64,000 nt of DNA from Posidonia oceanica (taxonomy: Eukaryota > Streptophyta > Magnoliopsida > Alismatales > Posidoniaceae), in contig JAZBRS010000020.1 in the NCBI GenBank assembly GCA_037176725.1, forward strand, positions 97,420,501-97,484,500, given 5' to 3'. Of this stretch, positions 45,746 to 57,589 are shown piece by piece. Positions within the stretch are counted from its first letter, which is position 1; each line of letters starts with the position of its first letter. The position numbers and the translations under genes were made by a program. The notes beneath the pieces are model-generated. The model did not search any database, was not told the origin of the DNA, and saw only the letters and a list, made by a program, of their open reading frames with translations.

Positions 45746-45763
45746 TGGCGACTCTGCTGGGGA
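45746..45763 (+). other. Primer-binding site of element E
   Basis: TGGCGACTCTGCTGGGGA lies two bases after the LTR end. Confidence 0.85.
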
Positions 45764-45887
45764 TACTAGACTCCGGCTTTTGTTTTTGGTTTCCACGCCG
45801 CTTGGGTTTTGCATTCTTTGCTTGCCTTGTGCCTTTGCCTTGCCTATTTGCTTGCTCGCCTGTCTTGATTCCTCGCAAGTCGCACAG

Positions 45888-45905
45888 TGGCGACTTTGCT
45901 AAGGA
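45888..45905 (+). repeat. Second primer-site-like sequence in the E leader
   Basis: TGGCGACTTTGCTAAGGA follows GCACAG, echoing the LTR-end/primer-site junction 142 bases upstream. It is a partial duplication of that junction with several transitions. Confidence 0.6.
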
Positions 45906-46932
45906 TTCAGACCCTAGCTCTCCTCCCTGGCTTTCTGCTTGCATTGTTTTTGCTTGCCTTGCTTGTTTACATGCTTTATTGCCTGCTTTACCTTTACATG
46001 CTCTATTGCTTACCTGTCTTTACTTATTTACCTGTTGGCTTGTCATTACTTTATTTTCTCGCATAATGCATGCCTAAATACTTGTTTGGCACAATAATGC
46101 ATGCCTTTTGAGTGGTAATTGCTTTGTTTTACACTCTTGCTATGCCACTGCACATGCAAATGCCCTGCATACTATGCCTTTTGACATGCTAAGTGTTTCT
46201 TTCCACTATCATGTCCACATACACTTAGCACTTAACATGACCATGCTTTTTGAAGTGTTGTGTGTTGATTGCTTGCCATGATTGGGTGTTTTCTTCCCCT
46301 TTCACTTTAGGATTAAGAACAACTAGAGACATGTTGCTCCCCTTCCCTTGGCAAATAAAAACAGCAAGTAGAAGTCACATCTAGGATCTACTAGAGACCT
46401 CAACACACCTTCACCCCCTAGGTTAATAAAACACGCAAGATTAAAAAACTTTAATCATTTTGCATGAAGCATCATATAGGGCATGCATCTTCTCATCCCT
46501 GAGTCTACCTAATAGTTTGAGAAGGACGGTCCCAGTCTCTTGTTCAGCTGCTTTGGCACAGAGCGAGTCGATCGGTCTGTCCTCCCTTGTCAGGGGTCGT
46601 GTTGGTGTTGCTAGTGAGTACAGCCCATACTTAAGCAGGGTCAAGGCCACTACTGCACCACTCGTCATACCTGAGCTCTGGGCCAGGGTCTAGACGAGAG
46701 CCTTACTTTTTGACTGAGTCGGTGACCCGCACACTTGTGAGTCCGAAGTAGACAACTTACTAGGACACACTAGATTGGTGAGAGAGAGCATGCTAGATAG
46801 CATACCATCTGCATGATTGCATTCATACCACCAACTAAACATTTACTTTTTTCCTTCAGGTTCTGACACCTGTTTGCTTTGTTTGCAACAGAGATCAGTG
46901 AGCGAGTTCCCTTGTCGGGGCTTGAGTGCTTC

Positions 46933-46937
46933 GCTTC
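46933..46937. repeat. Putative left target duplication of element C (GCTTC)
   Basis: Five bases before the TGTAGACACC start of the C LTR. The partner is expected outside the window. Confidence 0.45.
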
Positions 46938-47169
46938 TGTAGACACCCCAAATCTGGAAGTCGGGCGACGGTTGTTTGCTCCTAGAAGCATACGGACCAG
47001 GCGGCTCCCATCTTTTCTTGAAACCCCAAGCCTAGACCCAAACTAGCCCAGACCAGCCAAAACCCCACCAATCATATCCCAACACATCCACTACCACAAA
47101 AACCCCAAAACCCTAGCCCTGGATGGTCCTCAAACCAGAGAAGCAAGATCAGAAAGGTGAGGTAGCTGC

Positions 47170-47425
47170 TGACGGGGTAACTCCCGCGTGGAGCTCCCGC
47201 GTGCCGCTCCCGCGTGTTTTCCTACATTAGTAGCAATACTGACGGGATAACTCTCGCGTCGAGCTCCCGTGTGGCACTCCCGCGTGTTTCCCTGCATCAG
47301 TGGCAGAAACCGGCACTCTGACACTCGCGTATAGCTCCCGCTTGTAGTCCTGTGTCGGTAGCGAAAACTGACAGACTAACAGCCGCGCCCAGCTCCCGCG
47401 TTATGTCCTGTGTCAATAGCAAAAA
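47170..47425 (+). repeat. Four-copy CCCGCGTG-box tandem array in the C LTR
   Basis: Units of about 50-70 bp each hold two or three CCCGCGTG or CTCGCGT boxes separated by GAGCT, followed by a T- or GT-rich spacer. Copies start near 47177, 47237, 47311 and 47371. Related single groups are at 48414-48455, 48636-48680, 48858-48900, 60667-60712 and 62490-62535. Confidence 0.75.
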
Positions 47426-49340
47426 TCAGGCAGACCAATCACCTTGGCCCACCTCCTCCTCGCTCGCCATTGGCTCCTGCCGATCTGGGCTCGTGCCTCC
47501 GAACACTTGGACCATCCGACCGCACGTCCCAACCAACTCCACCCGTCAATCTCCAGCAGCCAATCCAGCCTTCCATTTCAAATCTCGATCTGCACCAATA
47601 GCCAGCATCAACCTCCGCAGCCTATAAATCGCCGGCCAGAGCTTCCCATGGTCCGGTTCAGTGCTCCTTGCATCCTTGAGAGCATCACCTACACCTAGAG
47701 CATTCCCCTCGAGCTTCCGAGCCCCCTGACCTCTAAAACCCCTCAATTCTGGCATTTGGAATTGAGGCAGTGTCTCCAGTGAACTCTCTCACCGTCGAGA
47801 CTCTCACCGGCACCCCAGCACATCCGGAGCGACCCCTTGAGCTTGCGAGGAAGCGCACCACCTTCCCGAGCGATCTCCCGAGCCCTGCCGCTTCGTCCGC
47901 CCGTTTGACTGCAGCAGTAATGTTGCCAGAGAAGACAGCAGCCCTGGCGCGCTTTAGGTATGCACTCGGCCTTTTGGTAGTGTAGAATTGTTCCCGTATG
48001 TAGTGTCTTCTTTCCCCTGTAGTTTGCAACCTTAATTGTAGCCTGCATTGCCTTTTTTCCTTTTTTTTCTGCCACCTCTCACGCCAGATGGACGGCTCGC
48101 ACCTGGCCTCGTGCCGACACGCCCATAGCCGCCTCGTCTCGCTGCGCAGAGCCTCCGGTTGCCTTCCGTGCGTCCTCTCCCAACCTCCTTAGTGTGTCTC
48201 GGGTTGATAGCACCCTCCAAGCCGCCTCTATGGCCGGCGGAGAAGCGCAGTCGCCGGCACGATACTGCCGAGGTGGGGGCGACGCCTCGAGCTACGCCAC
48301 CTCGCGTCCACACGTCATGTGGATAGCTAGGTGTGCCCTCTTGCCTCCCCAACTTGTTTTGCCGCTTTTCATTGAGCGTCGAGCGATGAAGATCCTCAGT
48401 CTGGCAGGCTAGTCTCGCACCGAGGTCCCACGTGGACCCCCCGCGTATTAGACTGTGACGCCAGGTCGAGCTTCCAGCCTCTTTCCGACTCTTGTTAGCG
48501 TCTGTTTTCTTTATGTTTTTGCATAATATTGTTGCCTAGCTTCTTTTCTTTGATACCTATCTGTTTTCTTTAATTTCAATTGCCTGTGGGTCCCGGAATC
48601 TGGCGATGAAGGTTCTCTTCCTGAACCGACTGGTCCCGCGTCGAGGTCCCGCGTGGACCTCCTGCGTGTTTGACTGAGATATCAAACAGAGTTCCCAGCC
48701 ATCATTCCGACCCTCATTTATACCTATTTCCTAGATGTTATTGCATAATATTGTTCCGAGATACTCCCTCCCCATCATCCAATCGGTCTCATACCGAATT
48801 GGATTGAGGAGGGCCTCCCATTTGGCTGTGACTTATCACTAGAAGTGTGAACTGTCCCCGCGTGGAGGTCCCGTGTGAGACCCCCACGTATTTAACAGTA
48901 ACTTCCACAGGTGTGACTAGAGCCTATCTTCCCTTATTTTGGCTACCCCTCATGCATGTTTACACTCAAGCACCCTTATTTACTTCTCTGTTTCCTTTTG
49001 AGCATTGTTTACTTAAGTCTTACTTGCTTTACTTATGCTCTTTATCTTGTACATTGCCTTCTCACTTTATATTGCTTATCTCCTGATTGCTTGAAGCATA
49101 TGTGGTGTTTAAATACATTCTATCTCCTCATGTATGTTTGCTTTTTTAGCCTTATATAGCTACTTGCCTTAGTCTTCCTTTAATCCATGAGCATGCCTAC
49201 TTAAGTTGCTTTCCTTTCGCCTCCTTAAAGTATCATGGCATGTTTTGTTTTCTTTAGCTAGAACATATTAAATTGGCCTCCAGCCTACATCGAGCCACAC
49301 TATGAGCGGAATGACGTTAGAAAAGGCCGCTCCTTGGGCG

Positions 49341-49519
49341 TGTCGAGGGTGCCTAATACCTTCCCCGCGCGTACTAGGAGTCCTTACCCATCTCTGGACC
49401 GCAATGACTCAGTGTCGCATCCATTTGCATGGATCCACTTTGTTTTCTTTTGCTTTCTTTGTTTACTCTGGTTTTCCTCGTCTTCCGGCTTTTCCCAATT
49501 AGACTAGGTGGCGACTCCC
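49341..49519 (+). promoter_or_regulatory. Conserved LTR 3' blocks in element C
   Basis: GGGTGCCTAATACCTTCCCC matches the shared hairpin with one change in the stem. TGGCGACTCCC at 49509-49519 is the internal primer-site core. Confidence 0.55.
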
Positions 49520-49639
49520 CCTTTTTTGTTGTTTATCTTTTTCGTCGTTTTCGATGTTTATTGGTAATTTTACACTCTTTATCGAGTCGAATCTTCCTCG
49601 GACATGCCATCTTTTGAGACCCTCTTTCTCTTCGACCGG

Positions 49640-49905
49640 GCGTCTGCGAGCTTTGGCAGTGGCTCCCATATCGTATGCCAGAGACGGTCGCATAAGAATG
49701 ACCACTCCGTCGAAGAATTTAGACTTGATCTTTTCTTCCTTTTCCTTTTACTCTTTTATTGTCACTTATCATTTTATTGGTGTTTTCTTCCTTGAGTCAA
49801 ACTTTCCTTGTATACACCATTAGCTGTGGCCCTCATTCCCTACGGCCAGGCGTCTGCGAGCTTTGGCAGCGGCCCCCGAGTCGTACGTCGAAAGAGACGG
49901 TCACA
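49640..49905 (+). repeat. Duplicated LTR terminus in element C
   Basis: GGGCGTCTGCGAGCTTTGGC ... GAGACGGTC occurs twice about 206 bp apart. After the first copy the sequence GACCACTCCGTCGAAGAATT resembles a mutated primer site, so the real LTR end appears to have been copied into the LTR. Confidence 0.65.
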
Positions 49906-49911
49906 GTAAAG

Positions 49912-49929
49912 TGGCGACTCCGCTGGGGA
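49912..49929 (+). other. Primer-binding site of element C
   Basis: TGGCGACTCCGCTGGGGA is separated from the LTR by GTAAAG. It is probably the least mutated site in the window, since it keeps the TGG start and a CpG lost in others. Confidence 0.85.
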
Positions 49930-50884
49930 TACTAGACTCCGACTTTTTGTTTTTCGTCTTCCGCTTATCTTGTGGTCTTTCCTTGCTTGCACCTTTGTTC
50001 TAGCCCTTGCTTACTCTATTTAGCATTTATTTGCAATGTCGTGATTGATTGTTTCGATGTTTGTTTTATTTCACAAATCATGTACACAACACAATCACAT
50101 GCCATGCTCATGCCTTTTGATGTGCTGTATGATTTAGCGTTGCGATGACTGAATATTTGTTTCCCCTTTCATGCATTTATCCTAAGGTAAAGTAGAGATG
50201 TGATTGCCTCCCTCCTTGGTTTAACTTAAAACATGCAAGTAAAAGTGACATTTAGGCTTACTAGAGCTTCTACATCAATTTCTATTCCCTTTTTGCAGTT
50301 AATAAACGGGCAAGCTAAAAAACTTAATGCATACTCGCATGTTTGAGCATATAGGGCATGCATTCTTCTCCTCCCTGAGTCCACCTACTTAGTCTGAGAA
50401 GGACAAGTCCCGTCCCCCATTCTGTCGCTTTTTGCGATAGCGCAGGTGGATTGGCCTTGTCCCCCCCTTGTCCGGGGGTCGTGTCAGTGTTACTAGGGGG
50501 TACAAGCCTTGCTTTTGGCAGGTTGACGGCTCCCCAACGCACCACCCGTCACCGCTTGGCTTCGGCCAAGATTTAAACAGGAGCCTTACTTTTCTGACCG
50601 AGTCGAAGACCTATACACCTTGTGCAGATCCGAAGTAGATAACCTACTAGGACACACTAGATTGGTGAGAGAGAGCATGTTAGAAAGCATTTGCATGCAT
50701 ATCATACATACCACAACTAACAGCATTTGCATTTCATTTGTCAGGTCCTAACCTCTTTGTTTGCCTTGTCCCTCAGGTCTATGAGCGAGTTCCCTTGTCG
50801 GAGCTCGGGTCTGTTTCTTTGCCCACGCCCTTGTTGTGACACCCTTTTCTCGACCCTCCTTTCTTGAGGTATCCGTCGAGTTCG
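49930..50884 (+). other. Element C untranslated leader
   Basis: Colinear with the leaders of A, B and E: GATTGCCTCCCTCCTTGG, CATATAGGGCATGCATTC (50349), CCCCCTTGTCCGGGGGTCGT (50463) and CTAGATTGGTGAGAGAGAGC. An in-frame ATG also occurs at 50885, upstream of the conserved gag ATG. Confidence 0.65.
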
Positions 50885-50956
50885 ATGATAGCTCATCCTA
50901 GGCGTCATCCTTCTTTTCCCTATCGTAGTCTAGTTCTCACTCGCTCTCAGACTGCC

Positions 50957-52411
50957 ATGGCGCAGCGTGTTAGTGAGCCCATGTTCTCTGTTGCCTTGGA
51001 AGGGTCCCAGGTTCCGACCCCTCCTTCTATGGCTCTGGTCTCCACTGTTGCCCCTCGCACCTTTCACTTTCAAGCGCAGGGGAACCCTGGAATTTTCGGA
51101 CATCATCTGGCTAACGTACCTCCGGGGACTGTCACCGAATCTGTCACGGTGACTACCTCTCGTGTCCCGGAAACGCTATATAATGTCCCGGGTCTTGCAC
51201 TTGATTCCCCCACTGCGACAGCTCCTCCTGATGTAGGATTCCGCTTTGTTGGACAGTTTGTGCCTCCACCTGTTGCACCCACTCCCCTGCAGGCACTGCA
51301 ATTTAGTATTCCCACTGACGGGACACCTGAAGCACAGTACCAGCACCTGTTAGGGCTTGTCCAGCATCTGCAGGACATGGCTCTATCTCTTTGCCCCCTC
51401 GTGGCTCCTGAGGTCCCTTTTGTCCCTCCCTTCCAGTTTCAGGCATTCCCCACTACACCACCGCCTCAGCCATCGCCACAGCTACTCATTGCTCCGACAG
51501 TAGGGGCGGCATCGCTGCCTCCTGTACACCCACTCCTCACTGCACAGCATTTTACTCCCCCCTCTGGTGGTCATCCTACTGGGATGACAGGAACACAGCA
51601 CCCACTTGGTCTGCAGTCCGGCACTATGCCATTGTAGCAGCTGTTGCTTCCGCATACTCCAACACCCACAGCACAGCATTCTGTTTATCTTCCCCCAGTG
51701 CATCCACAGATTCAGGTTCCTGCATACACCCCACAGCACCACACACCCTTGCACAGGTATGCCGGCCATCACGTCGCCTCACCAACCGATGAGATGGTGG
51801 ATCCAGAGGAGCACTTAGGTGCGACCTAGATGGCATACGCTAACCCTACCCCAACTGCACCTTCTTTGCCAGCAGCGACCCTGGATGCCCTCCTTAATAG
51901 GATGGGCGATCTGGAGAGAGCACTCCATTGAGTGCAGGGCGGGGAATGCTAGTCCTTCGAGTACCGGGACCTCTGTTACTTCCTAGAGGCTGTACTCCTA
52001 GCGAATTTCTGCGTCCCAGACTTTGAGAAGTACAACGGGAAGGGCTGCCCCATCTCTCATCTGTGGGCTTATTGCGGAGACCTCACACAGCTTCAGGGCA
52101 ATGAGAGGTTTCTTATCCGCCTGTTCCAAAAGAGTCTTACTGGTCCAGCTCTCAAGTGGTTCACGTCACTTGATATGGCCTCCATTAGGACCTGGAGTGC
52201 CCTCACTCTGGCGTTTGTGGAACAGTACTCTTTCAATCTCGACCAAGTCCCAAAGAGGGAGGATTTGGTCTCCACTGTGCAGAAACCCCATGAGCTGTTC
52301 GGGAAGTACGTCGGCCGATGGCGTGCACTGGCCTTGCAGGTTTGAGATAGGCCCTCTGACGAGGAGTCTATCGAGATCCTCATCCGAGGCTCACTGCCAT
52401 CGATTGGGGGT
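50957..52411 (+). pseudogene. Gag N-terminal and core region of element C
   Basis: A proline-rich N-terminus with FSIPTDGTPEAQYQHLLGL leads, through stops at 51635, 51828 and 51931, to the gag core: RDLCYFLEAVLLANFCVPDF, LFQKSLTGPALKWFTSLDMA and QYSFNLDQVP (51960-52250). A TGA at 52344 replaces an Arg seen in B. Confidence 0.85.
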
Positions 52412-53512
52412 ATGCTCAGTCTTCAATCTGTCACCACCTTTGCATCACTGATTCGGTCAGGCTCCCGCATAGAGAGTGCAATCTGCAATGACTGCTACCC
52501 CACCATCTCCACACTCACCAGACAGGACATCGTCCCCAACCGCAACAACAACAACAACTACTACAACAGCAACAACAGTGGCAACAACAACAGCGGCAAC
52601 AACCATGCTAGAAGAAGGGATCAGCCCAAGCCCGCTGTTGCCTACGTCGACTCTCCTGTGGCGCAGTTCAACTTGGTGGGTCACCCTGCCCTGAATCAAA
52701 TAGTTTATGCACCTGTACCCTCACACACTCCACAGATTGCACACACCGCCCAGCTGGTCTATCCAGCTGCACCGGCCCGACAAGGACAACGCCCTCCGCA
52801 GAAACGGTTTCGCGGCAACACGTGCCAATTCACAAAGCTCGTGGAGCCGCTGAGCACCGTCCTGCCTAAGGTGGCGTCACTCCTTAGGTTCCCCGAGGTT
52901 CGCCCACTGCCCAACCCACTTCCACCCTGGTACAAGGCAGGCCTCTTTTGCAATTACCATCGAGTTGAGGGCCACTCGACGAATAACTGCTTCACTTTGC
53001 GGGAAGCCATCCAGGACCTGATCGACCAGAGGGTCATCACCATAAACACTCAGGAGGCGGCATCCACTTCTGCCCCTCCACTTGCATCCACCCCTGCATC
53101 ATCTCTAGCTCATCCCAGCATCTTGCATCGGCCCCTGCCTGAGCATTCTGGCTTAGGAGGCGCTGGGACCTCAGGAGTCCACGCTCTCTTCCCTTCTGGG
53201 CCCACCACCTCCGCAGTGGACCCATCTGCTCTAATCCATCGTGTTTCTGATCCTTTTCCTTTAGCTCTGTACAACTCTGTTCTTGCCAGCTCTGAATCGG
53301 CGATCCATATGATACAGCTAAACGCCGAGCCGGGGCCTTCCGCCGCTCGGCCCACCATGCAACACCCTGCTGAGCCACCCATCTGCCTGCTGGCCTTGCC
53401 GCAACTAGAACCTCTTCGGCCCTCCTCCCAGTTTTTGACACCAGCAAGACCCACCTATCCACTGCTAACCCCCTGGAGCTTGCGGCCCGCATACCCGTGG
53501 TCATTACTCTGA
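52412..53512 (+). pseudogene. Gag C-terminal region with zinc knuckle, element C
   Basis: 366 open codons: an Asn-rich stretch NRNNNNNYYNSNNSGNNNSG (52540-52600), LLRFPEVRPLPNPLPPWYKA and the knuckle CNYHRVEGHSTNNC at 52949-52990 (C-X2-H-X4-H-X4-C), then a proline-rich tail. Likely RNA-binding nucleocapsid part. Confidence 0.82.
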
Positions 53513-54808
53513 CCCGGGATACCCATAGAGTCCTGTATGACTACGCTACAGAAATGTGTGTCGAAGTCATGCGTTCGGGAAGGGTGTATAGGCCTCCAGC
53601 ACCAGTAGCCCAGCCTACCACTCCAGAAGCCGCAGCCACTCCATCCCTAAAGCAAACCACCAAACCGTCCCAGGACCCCATTCAACCTTCTGCCTCCACC
53701 TAGAAAGGCCAACCCAGTGCCGACATTACTGCCCAGCTTAAGAGGGTGAAGGCCGACATCTCCATTTGGGATTTAATCCACTCTTCTGCGGAGCACCGAG
53801 AGGCCTTCCACCGTGTGTTCCAGGCAGCCCATGTATCCCAAACCATCAAACCCGCAACCCTTGAAAGCATGGTGGGCATGATTGCGGAACCTCACGTCAT
53901 CTCTTTCTCGAGTGACGAGCTCCCCCCGGCAGCGGCATGCCACAACAAGCCTCTCTTCGTCACAGTGTAGTACAACGATCTCCGCATCCCTCTGACCTTG
54001 GTTGATAATGGCACAGGCCTTAATGTCTGCCCCTTGTGTACCGCAAGTAAACTCGGATTCAAAGCCGAGGATATCACACCAGTCACTAAAGGGATGACGT
54101 CGTTCGACAACACGCACCACGATGCACTGGGAACCTTGTTATCCCCCTTGCCATCGGCCTAGTGGTATTCGATGTTGACTTCTTCGTCGTCGATTAGAGC
54201 CAACTTTCAATCTTCTGTTGGGGCACCCTTGGCTCCACCAACATCAGGTGATCCCCTCAACTCTCCACCGAATGATAAAGTTCCGCCACGATGACGAAAT
54301 CATCGCCGTCATGGCTGAAAACTTTGACGGAGAGGGAGGCGAGGTGGTCTCCTCAGTTTCCCCGCAGACTGTCTCCTTTGATTCTAAACCCACCGAAGTC
54401 TTGTATCGCGTCAATCGGTTCGAATTGGTTGACTTCCTTTCCGATCTTAAGCGTGTCAATCTTCCAACCGCTCAGGGAAATCCTTCCCGGATGGTCGAGA
54501 ACCTTTGCCACAGGTGGGGCTACAAGCACGGAACGCTGCACGGCCAGGGGATCGCTGAGCCGATTACGGTAGAAGAGAGAAGAGATCATGAAGGCCTCGG
54601 TTACGACGGGCAGCCATGTAAGGATGCATACCGGCGTGAAAGAGGTTGGAGAATGTTTATTCCCTTGAATTTCTCTAACTTCGTCAGTGCAGGTATTCTC
54701 GATCCCAACCTTAATGAAGCCGCAGCACAGGCTGCACTCCACTCAAATTCCCTGCCTCCATCAGAAGAGTGGGTCACTGTCGAAGACTGGTATTCAGACG
54801 AAGAGTAG
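53513..54808 (+). pseudogene. Protease region of element C
   Basis: VKADISIWDLIHSSAEHREA and ISFSSDELPPAA are followed by a TAG at 53968 (Gln in A) and the active-site stretch VDNGTGLNVCPL at 54001-54036. After a frame change GHPWLHQHQVIPSTLHRMIK continues to EEWVTVEDWYSDEE at 54808. Confidence 0.85.
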
Positions 54809-56290
54809 TCAGAGACAGACACTGTGCAGGCCAGCAAGGATGCCTGGCCAGATCCCCTAGCACCTCGGTTAGTTCGTTTCTCCCTGCCTCCTACGGTTAT
54901 AACAGTTCCAGCAGATGCTGCATCAGGGTTGACAGCCACTCGTCCTTACACAGCATCATCAGTTTGCCCACTAGTTACAACAATAGCTCCTCAGTGAGGA
55001 GTGCATCCCTAGAAGCCGCCATCCTACCCGAGCAGGACAACAATCACCTCAGCACTGCGCTCCTTTCCCTAGGAGAAGAGCTCTGCCAGTTCAACAGGTC
55101 CTCCCGCTTTGCCAGTGGCGTTGTTAACAACGCAAGTGGATCCTACAGCCACATAGCCACCTACTTTAAAGAATCAAGTCTTGTGGCGGGACCACATGAT
55201 GTCCGCGGCTACACCCACAATGTCACCACCTACCAGAGGAGTCCTATCTCCCGGCACGGCCATCCAGCTATCGGCCCTCCCAAGCAACGGGCCAGATTGT
55301 CCTCCCTACCTGCCAACACAGATAGCACCCTCGTCGTGGCAGGCACCTCGGCCCCTAATCCAATTAGCAGTCAAGGCAGCCGCCCCCAGAGGGGAAAATC
55401 TCGAGCGGCAGGCATATGAGCTGTACAATGCCTACCTTGTCGACCTCGCTCCCAACGAAGAAGGGGGAGCCATCAAGGAGGCGCAAGAGGAGGACATGCT
55501 CGAGGATTTAGAGTTATTATTTCAAGAGCAGTTGGTAGTATTTGCAGAAGATGCCGTCGAATTGGACACCGTAAGGAAAGGAAAGGCGGTGATTACAGAT
55601 CAAGTACCTGCACATCCCCCCAGGCAGCGGGACCACTCATCCATCATGGTCCTGGAAGAAACAGTGATTCCACCACCCACTAGACCATCTGAATTAATCA
55701 CCTCGCAGCCAGGAGGTGGGTCTAAGTGGTTTGTACAGCGCTTGCCCCACCCAAGCAGCACATCAGGCAGAAGCAGTTCCACCAACTTGCCGAGAGACAG
55801 TTACCGGGTCAGAACGCCCTCCACCAGTACATCAGGAAGTGCAGAGGAGTATACAGTAACAACAGCAGCAGTAGAGACAGTAGAGGCAGAAGGATTAGGA
55901 CGACCAGCAGAGCCAGAGGCCTCAGAAGCTGAGCCCACACAGCGGGCATACAGAAACACATGAGTCAGCGTGACCATCCTGAAGCGCCATCAGGGCCAGG
56001 ATGCTGATCAGCTTTGCTCCTTCGATGTCACAAATCCAACCTTTGAGAAGGAGATCCTCTCGAAACTCATAGCTTATGAGGAGGAGGATACAGGCGTAGA
56101 AGAGAATGGCGAACCTTTGCCTGAGTTTCAACCCTTCGGCGACGATCCGGAAGGACCAAACCTACACGTCGAGGAGGAAGTAGAGATCATCAACATCAGC
56201 ACAGCCGAGGAGATTAAGCAGGTCCGTATCAGTGCCAAATTGCCCCCCAAGCCCAAGAAGAGTTCATTGCATTCCTCACGGAATATGTAG
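54809..56290 (+). pseudogene. Protease-RT linker of element C
   Basis: Mostly diverged. Conserved pieces are LFQEQLVVFAEDAVELDTVR (55516), PSELITSQPGGGSKWFVQ and TILKRHQGQDADQ ... NPTFEKEILSKLIAYEEED just before RT. It lacks the long His-Ala or Ala-Gln repeats of A and B. A TGA at 55961 replaces Arg. Confidence 0.68.
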
Positions 56291-57500
56291 ACGTCTTTGC
56301 TTGGAGCTATGATGATATGGTCGGCTTAGATGTCGAGATAGTGGTACACACATTATCGCTAGACCCAGATGTAAAGCCAGTTAAGCAGAAGCTCAGGAGG
56401 TGGCGATCGCAATGGCTGTTGATGATCAAGGAGGAAATTATGAAGCAGCATAATGTCAACTTCCTCAAGGTCGTCCTATACCCAGAATGGCTCGCCAACG
56501 TCGTGCCTGTACCTAAAAAAGACGGGAAAGTCCGCATGTGCATCGATTACAGAGATCTGAACAAAGCCAGCCCCAAGGACGACTTTCCTTTGCCACACAT
56601 AGACGTCCTGGTGGACAATATGGCAGGTCACAAGATGCTTTCATTCATGGATGGCTTTTCAGGCTATAACCGATCAGAATGGCAGAGGAGGATATGGAGA
56701 AGACATCTTTCATCACTCCATGGGGGGTCTTCTGCTACAGAGTAATGCCACTTGGGCTGAAAAATGCTGGAGCAACTTACCAGAGAGCAATGACAACTCT
56801 ATTCCACGACCTCATGCATCAAGAGGTGGAGGTCTACATGGACGATATGATCGCCAAGTCCCGAGAGCCTGAAGATCATCTTGCTTGCCTGAAGAAGCTG
56901 TTCGACTGCCTTAGGCGATACAAACTCAGGCTCAATCCCAACAAGTGCGTCTTCGGTGTGTCATCAGGGAAGCTTCTTGGCTATATTGTCAGCGAGAGGG
57001 GAATTGAAGTGGATCCCAGCAAAGCCCGAGCCATCATTGAAATGCCACCCTTTGCTATTGAGAAGGAGGTCTGGGGCCTACTGGGGCGACTGCAGTATAT
57101 CAGTCGATTCGTCGCACAGCTCACACCCATCTACGAGCTGATCTTCAAACTCTTGAGAAAAAATGCACAACTCAAGTGGGGTGACGAATGCCAGGTCGTG
57201 TTTGAGAAAATCAAGCAGCTCCTAACTAAGCCCCCTGTCTTGGTTCCTCCCACACCAGGAAGACCCCTGCTGCTGTACCTCTCAACAACGCAGCATTCTG
57301 TAGGCACATTCCTAGGCCATCATGATGAGTTGGGTCGCAAAGAGCGCGCCATCTACTACCTGAGCAGGAAGTTCAATGACTGCGAAGCCAAGTATACAAT
57401 GATTGAGAAAACCTGCCTTTCCCTAGTCTGGGCCATGTAAAAGCTGAGGCACTATATGATGGCCTACCCCGTTCTACTCCTGTGCAGGCATGACCCAATG
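56291..57500 (+). pseudogene. Reverse transcriptase and degenerate RNase H of element C
   Basis: YPEWLANVVPVPKKDGKVRM, DYRDLNKASPKDDFPLPHID and FMDGFSGYN, then a one-base deletion near 56671; the frame resumes with MAEEDMEKTSFITPWGVFCY. Active site Tyr-Met-Asp-Asp at 56834-56845. RNase H has LLLYLSTTQHSVGTFL without the first Asp. TAA at 57438 replaces Gln. Confidence 0.92.
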
Positions 57501-57589
57501 AAATATTTGTTTCAGAAGCCAGCACTAGTAGGCCGATGTGTCAAGTGGCAGGTACTCTTGTCTCAGTACGACATTACCTTCGTGACCCA

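Larger units (their letters stand above)
45764..46937 (+). other. Element E leader, cut by element C
   Basis: It aligns with the B leader throughout: CATATAGGGCATGCATC near 46475, a CTCCCTTGTCAGGGGTCGTG block near 46580, and CTAGATTGGTGAGAGAGAGC near 46770. It ends at GAGTGCTTCGCTTC where the C LTR begins. A second primer-site-like sequence lies at 45888-45905. The E coding region should be to the right of the window. Confidence 0.65.
46938..49905 (+). mobile_element. Element C 5' LTR (2,968 bp)
   Basis: Starts TGTAGACACCCC and ends GACGGTCACA before GTAAAG and the primer site. It carries CCCGCGTG-box arrays (47170-47425 and three single groups at 48414-48910), the hairpin block (49341-49395) and the internal primer-site core (49509-49519). 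A terminal duplication repeats GCGTCTGCGAGCTTTGGCAG at 49644 and 49850. It lacks the GTTCTCACGAAC block and long minisatellites of B and E, and is closer to D. The stretch 47430-48410 is C-rich without a supported gene. Confidence 0.83.
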
